Below, one piece after another: positions 34,253 through 45,215 of a stretch of DNA of 64,000 nt. Source of the DNA: Isochrysis galbana. Lineage: Eukaryota; Haptophyta; Isochrysidales; Isochrysidaceae. The notes beneath the pieces are model-generated. The model searched no databases. It was given only the letters and a program-made list of their open reading frames with translations, and was not told the DNA's origin. The stretch is taken from positions 3,837,419-3,901,418 of the forward strand of contig CM030939.1 of the NCBI GenBank assembly GCA_018136815.1, written 5' to 3'. The translations under genes and the position numbers were made by a program. Position 1 is the stretch's first letter. Every line of letters starts with the position of its first letter.

Positions 34253-34403
34253 AGACTAGCGGCCGCATTGCGCCATCGACCCGCTTGCAGTCTGGATCGA
34301 CCCACCCGATCTGTGAGATTATGAGTACAGTGCTAAGTCGCTTCACGTACAGCACCAGCCATCTGATTCTAAAGATGGTGAGCACAGTACTGAGCTGAGG
34401 TGG

Positions 34404-34995
34404 CTAACTCCGTCGCTTCGCAATGGCTTGGTCCAAGGCGTCACTGAATTCCTTTGCAGTACCCGTCCAGTGCCGCAGCCCTAGCTGGCGCGACGCAGTA
34501 TCTTGCAGTTTGATTGGCACCCCCCGAACGCGCCTCTTGCCGTATCTATGAGCCCTACGTCTTCCACGTTACGACTGCAGCACATGCTGCGGACGGTGAC
34601 ACTCGGCCGGCAAACTGGCTCTTCCTTATGAAGGACCTGTCTGAGTGTATTCTGTCATCGGCCCCCACGAACAGTTCAACTGGCTGGATGCGCTTTCTTG
34701 GCCCCTTCCTGCCGTCGTCCTCATGATACCATGTCCCGTCGTCCTTCCATACGGCTCACATAGCTCATGTACGTGCTTCCCTAGTTCCGCAACCATCGCG
34801 CGGAGTGCAGCTTGGCTATATTTTCGCTTGGCAGGACGTGTTACCCCGTGTGTGAATCCTGCCCTGCTGTCGCTGTTCTCCCCGCTTGTGCTTGCGCTCC
34901 ATGTGCTGATGGAGCTCGACAAATGTCACCTGATCCTTCGCGTGAGAGTCTTTCTTTTCCCATCCTATCCATGCGGTTGTGTCGTTGATGTTTCT
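34404..34995 (-). CDS. tentative multi-exon minus-strand gene, family unknown
   Basis: Reading the minus strand, three segments join in phase: 34995-34930 (NINDTTAWIGWEKKDSHAKD), 34719-34637 (GRKGPRKRIQPVELFVGADD) and 34554-34404 (RRVRGVPIKLQDTASRQLG, ending DALDQAIAKRRS). Donors are GTGACA and GTCCTT; acceptors end CATGAG and ACGTAG. Protein-like composition and consistent phase are the only support. No start exon or domain is recognised, and neighbouring frames are also open. Treat it as a 3' gene portion or remnant. Confidence 0.3.
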
Positions 34996-35504
34996 CTAGC
35001 GCCCCGCCTGAGCTTGAGCTTGTCCCGCTTCACCCCCACTGGTCGAAATCATTACTTGAGACAATCTACAATCTAGCATGGTGTTCATTTCCGACACGGG
35101 ATTCCTACCAACTAAACCAATTCATCTTTGCCTCCCATACATGCTTAGCTCTCCCCATGGCCAAGCCTGTAGAGCGTAGAGCTAGTCTTCACCAACTTTT
35201 GCCCTCACCTTCCGTGTGTGGTGGTGCGCAGCACTTCCGGGGTGCGCGCCCAAGTCGGAGGGGTTTTATTTTAGCCCTTTAGAGACACTATTGCAACACA
35301 ACAGACTCTTGGATCTCTGAAACAAAAAAAATCTTAAAAAACTAGCCGCTACATGCACGGATGCACGGCGTGGGGCAGGTTGCTATAGTGCTACTCCTAA
35401 CTAACTACCCTCCCTGTCTTACCACTTGCCCTTTCTCCTCCCCCCTTTTCCTTTCCTAGCAAACGGAGGGAGTGGAGGCCGCGCGCGCTGCTTCGCAGGG
35501 CTGT
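34996..35504. other. intergenic, nothing recognised
   Basis: Mixed composition, AT-richer from 35270 to 35360. No repeat matched within the window. Confidence 0.35.
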
Positions 35505-35695
35505 ATACGTGATTCAAGTGATTCAAGATTCAATCTTAGTCATTCTATCTATGGGCCTTGACTATGCAGTCATAGTCACACCATACATAGCCTCTGACTA
35601 TAGACTACTAGTCATGCATAGCCCTCTGGCTGTTGACTACTAGTCGTAGCATGGAAGCTTGAATCACTGACTATGATCAGACTGTAGTCATATGG
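35505..35695 (+). mobile_element. GACTA-rich inverted-repeat element, copy 1
   Basis: Starts GTGATTCAAGTGATTCAAG and ends CTTGAATCACTGACTATGAT, giving 10-bp inverted ends. The interior is built from GACTA/TAGTC words (GGCCTTGACTATGCAGTCAT). The same sequence lies in reverse orientation at 50510-50763. It is non-coding and MITE-like. Confidence 0.65.
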
Positions 35696-35699
35696 CCCA

Positions 35700-36419
35700 A
35701 AAGCGCCCAGCGCATACCCCAACTAGAGGCGACCCTAGCCGATCGACCGCTGAGTGATCTGGATCGTCGCCGGCTAGAGGGCGCCATAGATATAGAAGAA
35801 ACTAAACAGGCTATAAGAAGCATCGGATCGGGAAAGAGTGCGGGCCCGGATGGGCTGCCGGCGGAAATCTATAAGGCGCACGAAAAAATAGCGGCGCCGC
35901 TGTTAACGCAGCTATATAACCGAGCGCTGGTCACGGGGACACTAGCGCTAACCTTAAGAGAAGGCGACATAATACTGCTCTACAAAAAAGGCGACGCGCG
36001 GGATCCGCGTAACTATAGGCCTATCACGCTGCTACAAAGCGACTACAAAATACTAGCCAAAATCCTAACAAACAGACTGACTTAGCAAAGTGATAGGGAA
36101 AATAATATCAGAGAACCAGCTAGGATTCGTGCCTAGAAGACTCATCAGCGAAGCCACGCACCTCCTACAACTCACAAGGGCCTACCTGGATGAGACCGGA
36201 GACCCGGGACTGCTATTAGCCCTAGACTGGGAGAAAGCTTTCGACAGAGTGAGCTGGGAGTTTTATCATTTGGCTCTCAAACTACTTAACTTCGGGCCAA
36301 ACTTTCAGACGCTAGCGAAGGCGCTTACGAGTGAGGACGCTCGGCCGATACGCATGATCAAAACCAACGGCGGGAGGAGCTACCCCTTCACCGTAGGGAG
36401 CGGCATGCCGCAAGGCTAG
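35700..36419 (+). mobile_element. LINE reverse-transcriptase fragment (L1-like)
   Basis: Two overlapping frames encode the N-terminal half of a non-LTR reverse transcriptase. The first holds GSGKSAGPDGLPAEIY, REGDIILLYKKGD and PRNYRPITLLQSDYKILAK and ends at TAG around 36084. After a one-base shift the second holds ENQLGFVPRRLISEA, LLLALDWEKAFDRVSWEF and SGMPQG. The catalytic YxDD region, endonuclease and 3' end are missing. The shift and both truncations mark it as dead. Order and wording resemble L1/Tad-type elements. Whether it belongs with the family at 42.86-45.53 kb cannot be told because the two do not overlap. Confidence 0.85.
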
Positions 36420-37254
36420 ACTCGCATGATGCGACGCGTCACCACGCTCTGACCGATAGTTCGGATGGGCGGCTAGTCATAACTACGAACGCACTGAGTG
36501 AATGCCCGTGCGCATTAGTATAGAGACACCCTGCAACACTTTCTGTATAGACAGGTCACTCAACAGACAACAGAACAGGAGGAAGGAGAGAATTTACTGT
36601 TGGGGACAGGTGCACCCCGCTTAGCTCGAACCCCCCGCACGACCCGGGCCCCTAAGTAGAGCACGAAGGGAGTTGCCGCAAGGCAGGGAGTGGGGGAGTG
36701 GGAAGAGAAAGGGCGTGGCTTCGAGAGCGTCTTCCAGTGCCACGAGTGAGGCGAGAATATTAAAAAGTTTTTTTTTCCTCGCTCCTCGCTCTCGCTCGCG
36801 CTCTCGCTCGCGCTCCTCGCTCCTCGCTTCTCGCTCTCGCTCTCCCTCCCCTCTCCCTCTCCCTCTCGCTGTCGCTCTCGCTGTCGCTGTCGCTCTCCGT
36901 CTCCCTCGCCCTCTCCCTCTTCCTCGCTTCCTCGCCCTCGCTCTCTCGCTCTCCCTTTCCCTCTCGCTCTCGCTCTCCCTCTCTCTCGCTCCCCCTCTCG
37001 CCCCGCGCGAACTCCCAATGCACTTGCGCCCCCCCCCCCCCCCCCCCCTCGCCCTCCCCCCCAAACCTGGTTCGCTCCTTTTGGGCTCGCGGAAACCTGG
37101 ATCCATCCTCCGGTTCTTCCGCGAGGCTCGCACCACCACTCGCTCCACACAGTGGGGGGGGGGGGGGGCGGCGCCGCCCTCCGCACCGCCGGAGCCTCCC
37201 CACTCCCTCTTGCCTTTACACAGAGGCGCCGCCGTCGCCCGGCGGTCCAGTCGG
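36420..37254. repeat. intergenic, then CTCGCT-rich leader with C and G runs
   Basis: 36420-36760 has no recognised feature. 36775-37010 is a degenerate CTCGCT/CTCCCT array. A C run lies at 37030-37048 and a G run at 37154-37168. Together they form the leader of the sulfatase gene. Confidence 0.7.
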
Positions 37255-39623
37255 ATGGCACCCAACGTGCTGCTCGTCGTGGCCGACGACATCCCGCGCA
37301 ACATGCTCGCCACGTACGGCGCCACCCATCGCCTCTCGCCCGCGATCGACTCTCTTAGCCGCACGGGCCTCGTGCTTGACCAGGCCTACACGCCCGCGCC
37401 GCTGTGCACGCCCGCGCGTTTCTCGCTGCTGACCGGGCGATACGCCGCCAACGCCAGCTCGATCCGCGCCAAATACCCCTGGAACCTCGTCGGCTTCAAC
37501 ACCTTCCTGACCGGCGAGGCGGAGACCATGGCACACAGGCTGCGAGAGGTGGGTTACCTCACCGTGCTCGTCGGTAAGTACCACCTCGGCTTCCCTTCAA
37601 GGCTGCATTCGGCGGGAAAACAGCACACTGGTTTCAACGGCAATGGCGCCGAGCTCTCATACGACGAGCTCTTAGCGGCGGTACGCAACAACTCAGGCTT
37701 CGAGACGGTTGAAGCGCTGTGGGGTGCCAACTGGCAAATGGCGCAGGCGCCACATCACCCAGAGTACATGGCGGAACGTGCTACGGCGTCGATGCGCGAG
37801 GCGTCCGCGACTGGACGGCCCTGGTTTGTCTACTTTGCGGGCACGGTGCCCCACCAGCCGTTCTCGCTCCCTGATGCTCTGCTGGCAAACCTATCGCTCA
37901 CACCAAATGGCCTCGTCACGCCGGACCCCTCATGGGCCAAGAAGCGCGCGTCACTACTCGAGCATCTGCGCCGGCTGGGACTCGTCTGCCAAGATGAAGA
38001 GGACTGTAGACGCTCCGTCAACCATAGCGAGGCAGATACCAGGCACATCTTGCCCACCACTGCTGTCGCGCCATAGGGCAAGGCCCAGCACACAAGAGAG
38101 CTGCAAGGGAGGATGGACCCTTTTCTAGTATTCCGCGCGATATACAACGATTAACAGGCATAGTCTCTCTCTCCCCATTTTCCGAACAGGCATAACCCAG
38201 CGTACGAGGAGCCACTGGCTACGCGGGACTCTCCGTGGATTGATCCATCGTGGCTGCAGAGCCCCAAGGCTTCTCAGCAGGTATCGAGCGTGACCACCCC
38301 TACGCCAACTGCTGTGGCTGCTAGCACTTGCCTTTGCATGGCTTCACGCATTCAAGCGAGGAGTTCGAATGCGCAACCACCTGAGGTGTGTTTCCCACTA
38401 TGGCGCACAGGCACGGTTTGCGCGCCTGTTTTTATCTGGCCTCTCGTGGTTTGATACAGCGGTCGCTACGCTTTTGGACGAGATCGAGGCGCTCAAAGCA
38501 ACGGCTTCTACTATGGTTGTGTACACTGCGGATCACGGCGCAACATTCCTGGGAAAGGGCGCACCTTACGAGGCCGGAGTCAGGGTACCTCTGTTGATCC
38601 GATGGCCAGATGGCCTGAAGGATTGCCACACGGGCAGCGAGCGAGATGGCGCCAGATTTACCCAAGGCTCACAGACACCTGGTGATCCCAGATCGGTCAG
38701 TGATGTTGGCCGTGCAACATGTCGCTATAGGGGCCGCGTTTCCTTGCTCGATATCTTTCCGACAGTCCTTTCTGCCGCCGGCGCTAGGAACGATGGGTCT
38801 CATGGGATCAATCTGCTTCCAATCTTCACACGTGGGCGACGTGTGATGACTTCAAAGAGCGACGGTCTTGGGACCAGGACGCTCTTCTTCGAGGTTGGCT
38901 ACGCGCGTGCCGTCTTGCATGGAGAGTGGAAGCTGATTGTCGTTCATCACCCGAGTGATGAGTGCCGGCAAAGAGAGGCTCTACAAGGGGCGCGCTCCAC
39001 TGACGCATGGGAGCCGCCGGTCGACGCCAAATCACCGGCATGCCGGAGCTTCCACGGTACTCCTATCAACATCCTGAAGTGCAATTTCAGTGGCCCATCT
39101 CAAGTGGAAAGGGGGCGGTTGCCGGGGACGTGCGACATGGTGTACGATGCCCCGAGCCGGCACCCGCACTTTTGCGACCGCAGGCAGCTCTATCACTTGC
39201 TGACCGACCCTACCGAGCAGGCGAGTTGTGCATCCTCTTCTCCCCCCCCCCCCGCCCCCGCGTGCGCGCGTGCTCCAACGAGCCCCGTCTCCGCGGCGCT
39301 GCTCCCGTTGTGTGAATCAATTGCTTGCAATGGTTGTTGATTGCATCGCTACCTGCAGTCCGTTCCGCTGGCACGCTTAGCTGTTGGGCTTGATGCGTAA
39401 CTTGGGCATGGCTGTCACACAGGTAAATGTGGTTGACGAGCATCCCACCGTGTACCAGACCCTATTGTCGGTCCTTCTCGAACACGTTGCCATGGTCGAG
39501 GAGGGCAATCCGGCCGCCCAGCGCTTAGTCAGGAACTCCGGCAGGACAAATCGAAGTGGCTATCAACGCCCATGTAACGCCATGTCAGCAACGCACAGAT
39601 GGGTGGGGCCGCAGCACATATAA
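37255..39623 (+). CDS. arylsulfatase family enzyme
   Basis: At least four exons. Exon 1 starts at 37255 (MAPNVLLVVADD, metal-binding Asp 11-12) and carries the formylglycine motif C-T-P-A-R (Cys51, Arg55). It must end somewhere between about 37949 and 38080, donor not resolved. Exon 2 is 38190-38280, exon 3 is 38411-39220 (VVYTADHGATFLGKG, YEAGVRVPLLIRWP, QLYHLLTDPTEQ) and exon 4 is 39423-39623 (VNVVDEHPTVYQTLLSVLLE). Exon 3 to 4 uses a GC donor (CAG/GCGAGT) and a CACACAG acceptor, which exactly restores the family end DPTEQ-VNV. It should hydrolyse sulfate esters once its Cys is converted to formylglycine. No signal peptide is evident at this start. Confidence 0.8.
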
Positions 39624-40535
39624 CGGAGCAATCAGTCTCTGCGATTCCTCGTGGTAATAAGATGCTCTTTGCTTCTTGGTTCCGTATAGGTCAAGGAAAA
39701 AACAACTTGGCCCGTAGGGCCGCCCTTAAGAGGACATGTGGCACCTGCGCCATTTGCCAACCAACACCCCCTAGCGCCTCAACCTTCTCGCCTGCGCTCG
39801 CCAGCTTGTCCCTGCGCGCCCTGTCGGCTACGCAGCACCCCCATCCCCCATCCCCATGTGGATAATTATACATTATACGACGGCGCCCAGGCGGCTCGTC
39901 CCCTCGCTGGCCGACATCAGGTTTGGCCCGACCGTCCAAGTTGAGGGTCGGCGACAATTATATACCAAAATAGACGAGAGGGGTGTGACAAAAGACAAAA
40001 AAAAGGAACCTCGATTTGCACCTAATTCTTTACGGGCAGAGCGTGAGCGCGCGTGACGGAGGGGGGGGGGGGAGGGAGAGGGGGAGCGAATCGCACCATT
40101 TCTTGGCAAAAATTTTCGTAGTAGCAGGTGGCCCCCCCTGGAGGTTTTTTACTGGGCATCGCGCCACGGTCAAAAATGCAGCCCAACCCTTACAAGTAGT
40201 TAAAAAGCCCTTGTTTGCGACCGCCCTAGCCCTAGTATTGTTGGCAGACGTTGAGCATGTGCGAGCGTCTGGTAAGGACTGGGACTGGCTTAGGTGAGCC
40301 AGCGCTTTGGATTGGCGCGCTCAGCAGGCTATCCACCCTGCCATCCCATTTGACTTGCTGTGGAAGCCTTAGGCTGCCCGAATGGGCTCGTGAGTCATGA
40401 GCGATGCGCACAGCCCCGCAGCCCGCAGCCCCGCCTGACCCCCTTGAGAGTCTCACATCCATCCCCCTGTAACGACGCCGGACGAAAAAGAAAAGGTGGT
40501 AAGCGCACGGCGGCGGGCGGCGGGCGGCGAGCGTG
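39624..40535. other. intergenic with right end of the TA-flanked element
   Basis: 40203-40229 (GTTAAAAAGCCCTTGTTTG, CGACCGCCCTA) is a right-type terminus of the TA-flanked family. The 40090-40175 sequence (TTTTCGTAGTAGCAGGTGG, GGTCAAAAATGC) resembles 15560-15650. A G run occurs at 40060-40072. No gene recognised. Confidence 0.5.
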
Positions 40536-41307
40536 ATGGCGGAGGACGAGCGTACCATCCCGTACACGGCGCCGACGGTGGCGAGCACCGACCCGGTCGA
40601 GCTAGAGGTGGCAAACGCGCGCAAACTTATTCTCCGCGCGCTCGACTCCAAGATCGCCCGGCAGGACGATGCGAGCGCGCTAGGCTCCATCCGGCTCGCA
40701 CTGAAGCTCGCCAAGAACATCCTCGATCACCCAGATGAGTCCAAGTACTTGCGAGTCAAGGCTTCGAGCCAGGCACTGCAGCGCAGCCTCATCAAGGTAG
40801 TCGGTGGACAAGATCTTCTCCTCGCGATGGGATTCCGGACCATCGTCATCGACTTTGAGGAGCACTGGGCAGTCGAGATGTCTCCGCTCTGTTTGCGTGT
40901 GCTGGAAACGGCGGTCGATGGCCTCACTCAGTACGAGGGGATGGTTGCGTCGCGTGCTGAGCAGAGCGCGAAGAGTAGAAAAGAAAAAATGAGCGGCGCA
41001 AACGTCCACAGGGAACAGATTCTCGCGGAGATTGAGGTGCGATGCCACCAATCCGCAGCCTATTCCAGCGGCGGCAGGTTGCTCAAACAGACCCAATCAG
41101 CTTGAATCGGCAGTGCTGTCGTCATCTACCTGCGGAATACCAGGAAGTATTGTGCGCGTTGCTCGGCGGTGATAGCGGCAGCTTGTGTGCCCCATTCACA
41201 GCCCTTCCCCGCTTCCTTTGTTTTGGTGTTAGGCCGACAAGGCTGAGAGGCGAGAACGAAGCCGACTCATGGCTAGGACAGTGCCTACCGAGGTGTCACA
41301 GGAGTAA
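40536..41307 (+). CDS. PUB-domain protein (Cdc48/p97-cofactor type)
   Basis: Two exons, 40536-41036 and 41233-41307; a 196-bp intron, GTGCGA...TGGTGTTAG, phase 0; 191 aa. Residues ~45-115 form a PUB domain: ALKLAKNILDHPDE, KYLRVKASSQALQRSLIKVVGG, then LLLAMGFRTIV. This fold binds the C-terminal tail of p97/Cdc48 in PNGase and UBXD1. The rest is a charged coiled-coil-like helix that the spliced exon extends (ILAEIE-ADKAERRERSR). The likely role is as adaptor in ubiquitin-linked protein handling. No PNGase, UBX or UBA domain is present. The ATG is preceded by an in-frame GTG and a GCGG-rich leader. Confidence 0.75.
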
Positions 41308-42034
41308 TTGAGACTACGGCTCTCGCATGAGGTCAATCTCTCGTCCATGGCCATTAAGGATCAAATAAATGGTGTTGAGACCACGGCGTGCCTCAAAGGC
41401 ATCCAAAGCCACACATTTTAAGGAGTTGCGAGTACTATCATACGATTCGAATCGCATTTCGAGCTCTTCGCTTCGCCACTTCATTTTGGGTAGGATTCTA
41501 TTCTGACGGGCTCGGAGGCCGGGGGTGGCTGCCTTCGGTGTAGATATTGTCGCTGCCATTCATCTTTATCCAGCTGCATGGTTTGCATGATACTTGGCGA
41601 TGAACGTTACTCTGAATCTCGTCAAAATGTCACACATCGAACGTTTGACCGTGCCATGTTCTACTACAGCTTGTTCTCGCGGGATTTCAAACGATGTCGC
41701 TCTACGTCTTGGTGATCGCGGCACCGGCCCGAGCCGAGCAATTGTTCCTCATCCTCGGCACCGACTGGAGCCTGTTTCGTCATGTGCTGTCCTGGGACCT
41801 GGAGGTTGTCGACAGCAAAGCAATGGGGAGCCCCTCTCGTTGCTGGAGGGCGTATGTATGGGTGGGGGTTGGTGCGCATGGCGGTGGTACTTAGGGGAAG
41901 ACGCCTGCCTCAGGTTGCGCTTGGATGCGTTGGTGGCAGGGTTAGGATCAGCAGGCTCATGATGCTGAGCCTGCTCCATCCCGACGACCAATCTTGGTCG
42001 TCGGGGGAGAGTGCGCTGTTGGCATGCAACAAGC
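41308..42034. other. intergenic, nothing recognised
   Basis: Only short frames, none convincing. It could contain further exons of the signal-peptide frame at 42035-42220 on the minus strand, which I could not establish. Confidence 0.3.
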
Positions 42035-42220
42035 TCAAGAACCTCTGAATGGAGCTGCTGGTTCATTTGCAATCAAGGGAGGCTTGTGCTCAAAATCAAG
42101 CTCAAATGGCTGCGCAGAGAAGGCCGGTGTGGCCATCGAAAGGGCTCCGCACGACGCGACACGGCCCTGCACGAGTAGAAGTAAGGCAAGGGCCAAGGAG
42201 GCCATGTTGCGGATCGTCAC
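42035..42220 (-). CDS. short frame with signal-peptide-like start
   Basis: The minus frame of 61 aa begins with a charged tip and a strong hydrophobic core (MASLALALLLLVQGRVASCG), a textbook secretory signal. It then runs LSMATPAFSAQPFELDFEH and stops. GTTCTT near its end could be a splice donor, but no downstream exon reads well. It is either a first exon of a secreted protein or chance. Confidence 0.3.
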   Translation of the reverse strand: MTIRNMASLALALLLLVQGRVASCGALSMATPAFSAQPFELDFEHKPPLIANEPAAPFRGS

Positions 42221-42713
42221 GTCGATCGTAATGCCCCCCCCGTCTCACATTAGTTGATCGACGTCGCAATGTAACGCCAAGGAGGATACGTAGGTCTTTA
42301 ATTCAAGCCCTGTGGAGAAAGATCGCATAGTGAGACTCAGCCACGAGACCTCACCTTCGGGTTCTACTATGTGGTCCACAACAAAGAAAAGGATCCCGTT
42401 TTCTGTTTTGTACCCCAAGTCCCTCGTGCTTCAAGGTGCATCAAACTCTCTATGCTTTGGGGAGCGCATGATGGCCGCCTTTTTCGTGGATATTTAGGTC
42501 ACGGATCCATAGAAATTGTCTTGAGAACCCTGGAAGTCCACGGGCTACATTCGCGCGGACGAATATTATCGTACCACTCCACATATTATCGAGAACCCCT
42601 TTGCACTTCTTCCTTTCATTGCTATTTACGGCGTGGTGTTTGCAACCTGCAATCTTCACGTGCCAGGCTTCTACTCGCTATCGCTGGGTCCCCTGCCATC
42701 CTGCTCTTGAGGA
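42221..42713. other. intergenic, nothing recognised
   Basis: Mixed composition. A plus frame (42371 onward) is open but shows no domain, and it runs into the retroelement. Confidence 0.3.
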
Positions 42714-42861
42714 GAAAAAAAAGTCTGAAGATTCAGGGCTACTCACCTATTGCTAGACGGTACCTTCCACCGTGTAATATACATCGCCCTTCCATCCCTT
42801 CCCATCGCCTCCTCGCGCCTTCCCCCCCTCTTTCCTTTGTCTTTGGTGTCGGGGGTGCGTC
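42714..42861 (-). mobile_element. 3' end of a hairpin-5' family retroelement (fragment)
   Basis: Minus strand: GACACCAAAGACAAAGGAAA, a purine-rich 3' untranslated stretch, then CCTGAATCTTCAGACTTTTT ending at 42714. It matches the 3' ends at 45.4-45.53 kb and 56.4-56.57 kb. It is truncated at 42861, where the oppositely oriented element begins. Confidence 0.7.
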
Positions 42862-42884
42862 AACTAACTTTATAGTTAGACGCG

Positions 42885-43538
42885 ATGGAGCGCGCCGGCG
42901 CGCCTCTCCTCTCCTTCGGGCCCCCCGGCGAGGGCGGCCCCCCAGCCCCCATGGACCTGTCGCAGTCGAAGCGACCGCGTCCGCCGTCAGAGGCCGAGCA
43001 GGTGTGTGCGACCCCGGTCGCACCCCGCGGCCCGTGGCCTCGGCCACACCCGCCAAGGCAGCCATGCTGGCCCCCCACATGGGGGGTGGCAGACTGTGGA
43101 CCCCACCACACCACCACCACGACCACACTTCCTCATCCTCCATGGGCATGCCTTATGGCAGAGGCCCCTCTCACCCTGGTGACGGTCGCGCTGCCACGGC
43201 GGCGCGACTTGAGACCGGGTGGCCCTCATGGGCACAACATACTGGTTGCAAGCATTGACAAACCGCACAACACACCCCCCTGTCAAGACAGGGAGGAATG
43301 GCCAGCAGGGAGCCGATGGCAAGCCCGGACTACAAGAAGAGCTGCACGCTACCCTCCCTCCCAACCTCTAGACCTCGCGATGCTCACCACCGATCAGCCC
43401 ACCCCTACCCCTCAGGAGCTAGACTCTGAAGAAGAAGACTCCAACATGGACACTGATGCCACGTACGACATGTCGTTCCACCAGGAGGGCGACCTCACTC
43501 TACTCGACACGACGGTCTACGCAGATAGAAGCCATTGA
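42885..43538 (+). CDS. ORF1 N-terminal part of the retroelement
   Basis: The 217-codon frame starts MERAGAPLLSFGPPGEGG and includes a basic SKRPRPPSEAE patch. It is Pro-, Thr- and His-rich and ends in an acidic stretch (QELDSEEEDSNMDTDATYD). It resembles MERA-type starts elsewhere in the window only over its first residues and the KRPR patch. The downstream ORF1 part continues in another frame. Confidence 0.5.
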   Translation: MERAGAPLLSFGPPGEGGPPAPMDLSQSKRPRPPSEAEQVCATPVAPRGPWPRPHPPRQPCWPPTWGVADCGPHHTTTTTTLPHPPWACLMAEAPLTLVTVALPRRRDLRPGGPHGHNILVASIDKPHNTPPCQDREEWPAGSRWQARTTRRAARYPPSQPLDLAMLTTDQPTPTPQELDSEEEDSNMDTDATYDMSFHQEGDLTLLDTTVYADRSH

Positions 43539-44124
43539 GGACAAGCTCAACAAAAAGGGCCCCTCGTCGCGCAAGGCGCTGTACGAAGCACTCCAAGACG
43601 TGGCAGCCCACGTCGTAGTCGAAGCAGAGGGGCTTGCGCAAGCCTCCGTGATCACGCTGAGCGTCATTGTCAAAGCCGTCGAGAAAGAAGGATTCACGTT
43701 CCTCAAGGGGAACCGGGAACGCATGAAACTCGAAGGTGACTCAGGCACATTCGTCTCCAAGGTGGCCCACTCCACGCGCTGGCACATCTACATCTCAGCG
43801 GCCCAAGGCAACTTCCTAGCGGGCAACTTTCCGCGCAAGCTGATTCTAATCATCGACAACAAGCCGGTGCCGGTTAACTACGCGATCCGCGCGTGCAAGC
43901 CTTTGCAGATGCCCCAGGCAATGCAATCGGGCCACAAGCTAATGATCCACGGCAGCACCAAAGGATGCAAAGGCTGGCGCCCGGAAATAGCCCGCGGCCT
44001 GACCCCCATGCATCGCCTCTGCGGATGCGATGAGGAGGCGACCAAACGCAAGGAACGCAGGGAAGGCTGGAAGACCACCCCCCGCCCCAAGTCGGCTCGC
44101 GAGGCGTGGGAGAAAAAAAAGTGA
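43510..44124 (+). CDS. ORF1 C-terminal part of the retroelement
   Basis: The frame continues as QIEAIEDKLNKKGPSSRKAL, VIVKAVEKEGFTFLKGN, WHIYISAAQGNFLAGNFPRK and LILIIDNKPVPVNYAIRAC, then a basic tail (TKRKERREGWKTTPRPK) just before TGA. The mixed alpha/beta part followed by a basic tail fits a nucleic-acid chaperone, as in other LINE ORF1 proteins; this is inference. Confidence 0.5.
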   Translation, partial: RRSTQIEAIEDKLNKKGPSSRKALYEALQDVAAHVVVEAEGLAQASVITLSVIVKAVEKEGFTFLKGNRERMKLEGDSGTFVSKVAHSTRWHIYISAAQGNFLAGNFPRKLILIIDNKPVPVNYAIRACKPLQMPQAMQSGHKLMIHGSTKGCKGWRPEIARGLTPMHRLCGCDEEATKRKERREGWKTTPRPKSAREAWEKKK

Positions 44125-44169
44125 CGTGTGGGTTGGATAGCTACCCTCATGATCCCCACGATCTTCCGC

Positions 44170-44335
44170 GATTGAACGCTTTTCCATGTTTCCATGTGTA
44201 GGCTGATGGTGATTGAACGCTTTTCCATGCGGTGGGGGTGATGGCGATTGAGCGCACGTTCCACGTGTAGGCTGATGGTGATTGAACGCTTTTCTATGCT
44301 GTGGGTGATGGTGATTGAGCGCTTCTCGCCTTGAC
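44170..44335 (+). repeat. minisatellite, GATTGAACGCTTTTCCATG unit
   Basis: Four to five degenerate units of about 35-45 bp built around GGTGATTGAACGCTTTTCCATG and GTGTAGGCTGATGGTG lie between the ORF1 and ORF2 parts of the retroelement. Confidence 0.75.
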
Positions 44336-44552
44336 AAGCCCCATGAGGGGCTTTGTCGTTGATGGTGCCGGGCCAGCCCCTCGCGCCTGGGCGCGAGGGC
44401 GGTACCGCGGCCTTGTAGGGTCCCGGCCCGGAGGCCTTCCCTAGTGGAGCGTCCATCTGGTGAGGTGTGGTTGGTGTGTCTGTGGACTGTGGTGTGGGTG
44501 TCCTGCATGCTGGCTGTTGCCAGCATGTCAGCTTGGGATTCGTTGTTCTCCT

Positions 44553-45215
44553 GACAACACGTGGGAACACCTAGCCACAATATATACATCCCCGATGATG
44601 ACGGCGAGAGATACACACCTCCATTTCAAGCACCTAACCCACAGAAGGATAGGCACCTACAACCGGTTCGCGGACAGAGACAAAACTTGCCGCATGTGCA
44701 AGGCGTCTAACGAATCTTCCACCCACTCGGGCGAGTGCCCGAGGGTAGTCAAGGTATTCGAGACGCTCGACAATCTGGCAAGGTACACTCCCCGTAATGG
44801 TAGAAGCAGGGAAGAGGTAATCGTAGATAACCTCTTCATGCACCCAGGGGGGAAAGCACCGCGATCGCTCACAATACTCTACACTCTAGCATGGAGATAT
44901 ATCTTAACAGACTTCTACAGGATACATTACGACGGCATTGAATTTTCGGAGAAATCAGTGTTGATAAGAACGATAGACAGGTACACGACACTAAGCAAGG
45001 CACTACTTTTTGCAAATACGACAGACTCGGCTAGGACCGCCCAAGCAGGCATGGGCAGACAGCCGAAGAAAAGGATCGACACGAACGATATATACCCTTT
45101 GTTCACACTAAGTGCAAGAGGAAAGCTAGAACCAAGTCTAGAGCTGCAAACCTTGACCACCTCGATGGGGGTGGCATATATAATTGCCGAGGGACCCGTA
45201 CCAGAACAACTCTGA
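44553..45215 (+). CDS. LINE ORF2 C-terminal region with zf-RVT zinc knuckle
   Basis: Reads THLHFKHLTHRRIGTYNRF, then CRMCKASNESSTHSGEC (C-x2-C-x8-H-x3-C), the zinc-binding module after the reverse transcriptase of many L1-like elements. About 150 further residues follow (FYRIHYDGIEFSEKS, RQPKKRIDTNDIYPLF) to TGA at 45213. No RT catalytic residues remain. Its position just upstream of the family 3' end ties that 3' end to a LINE. Confidence 0.75.
   Translation, partial: DNTWEHLATIYTSPMMTARDTHLHFKHLTHRRIGTYNRFADRDKTCRMCKASNESSTHSGECPRVVKVFETLDNLARYTPRNGRSREEVIVDNLFMHPGGKAPRSLTILYTLAWRYILTDFYRIHYDGIEFSEKSVLIRTIDRYTTLSKALLFANTTDSARTAQAGMGRQPKKRIDTNDIYPLFTLSARGKLEPSLELQTLTTSMGVAYIIAEGPVPEQL

Noticed and set aside
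36090-36419. Treating the LINE frame at 36.1 kb as a host gene
   Set aside because: Motifs QLGFVPRR, DWEKAFDRVSW and SGMPQG are those of a non-LTR reverse transcriptase.
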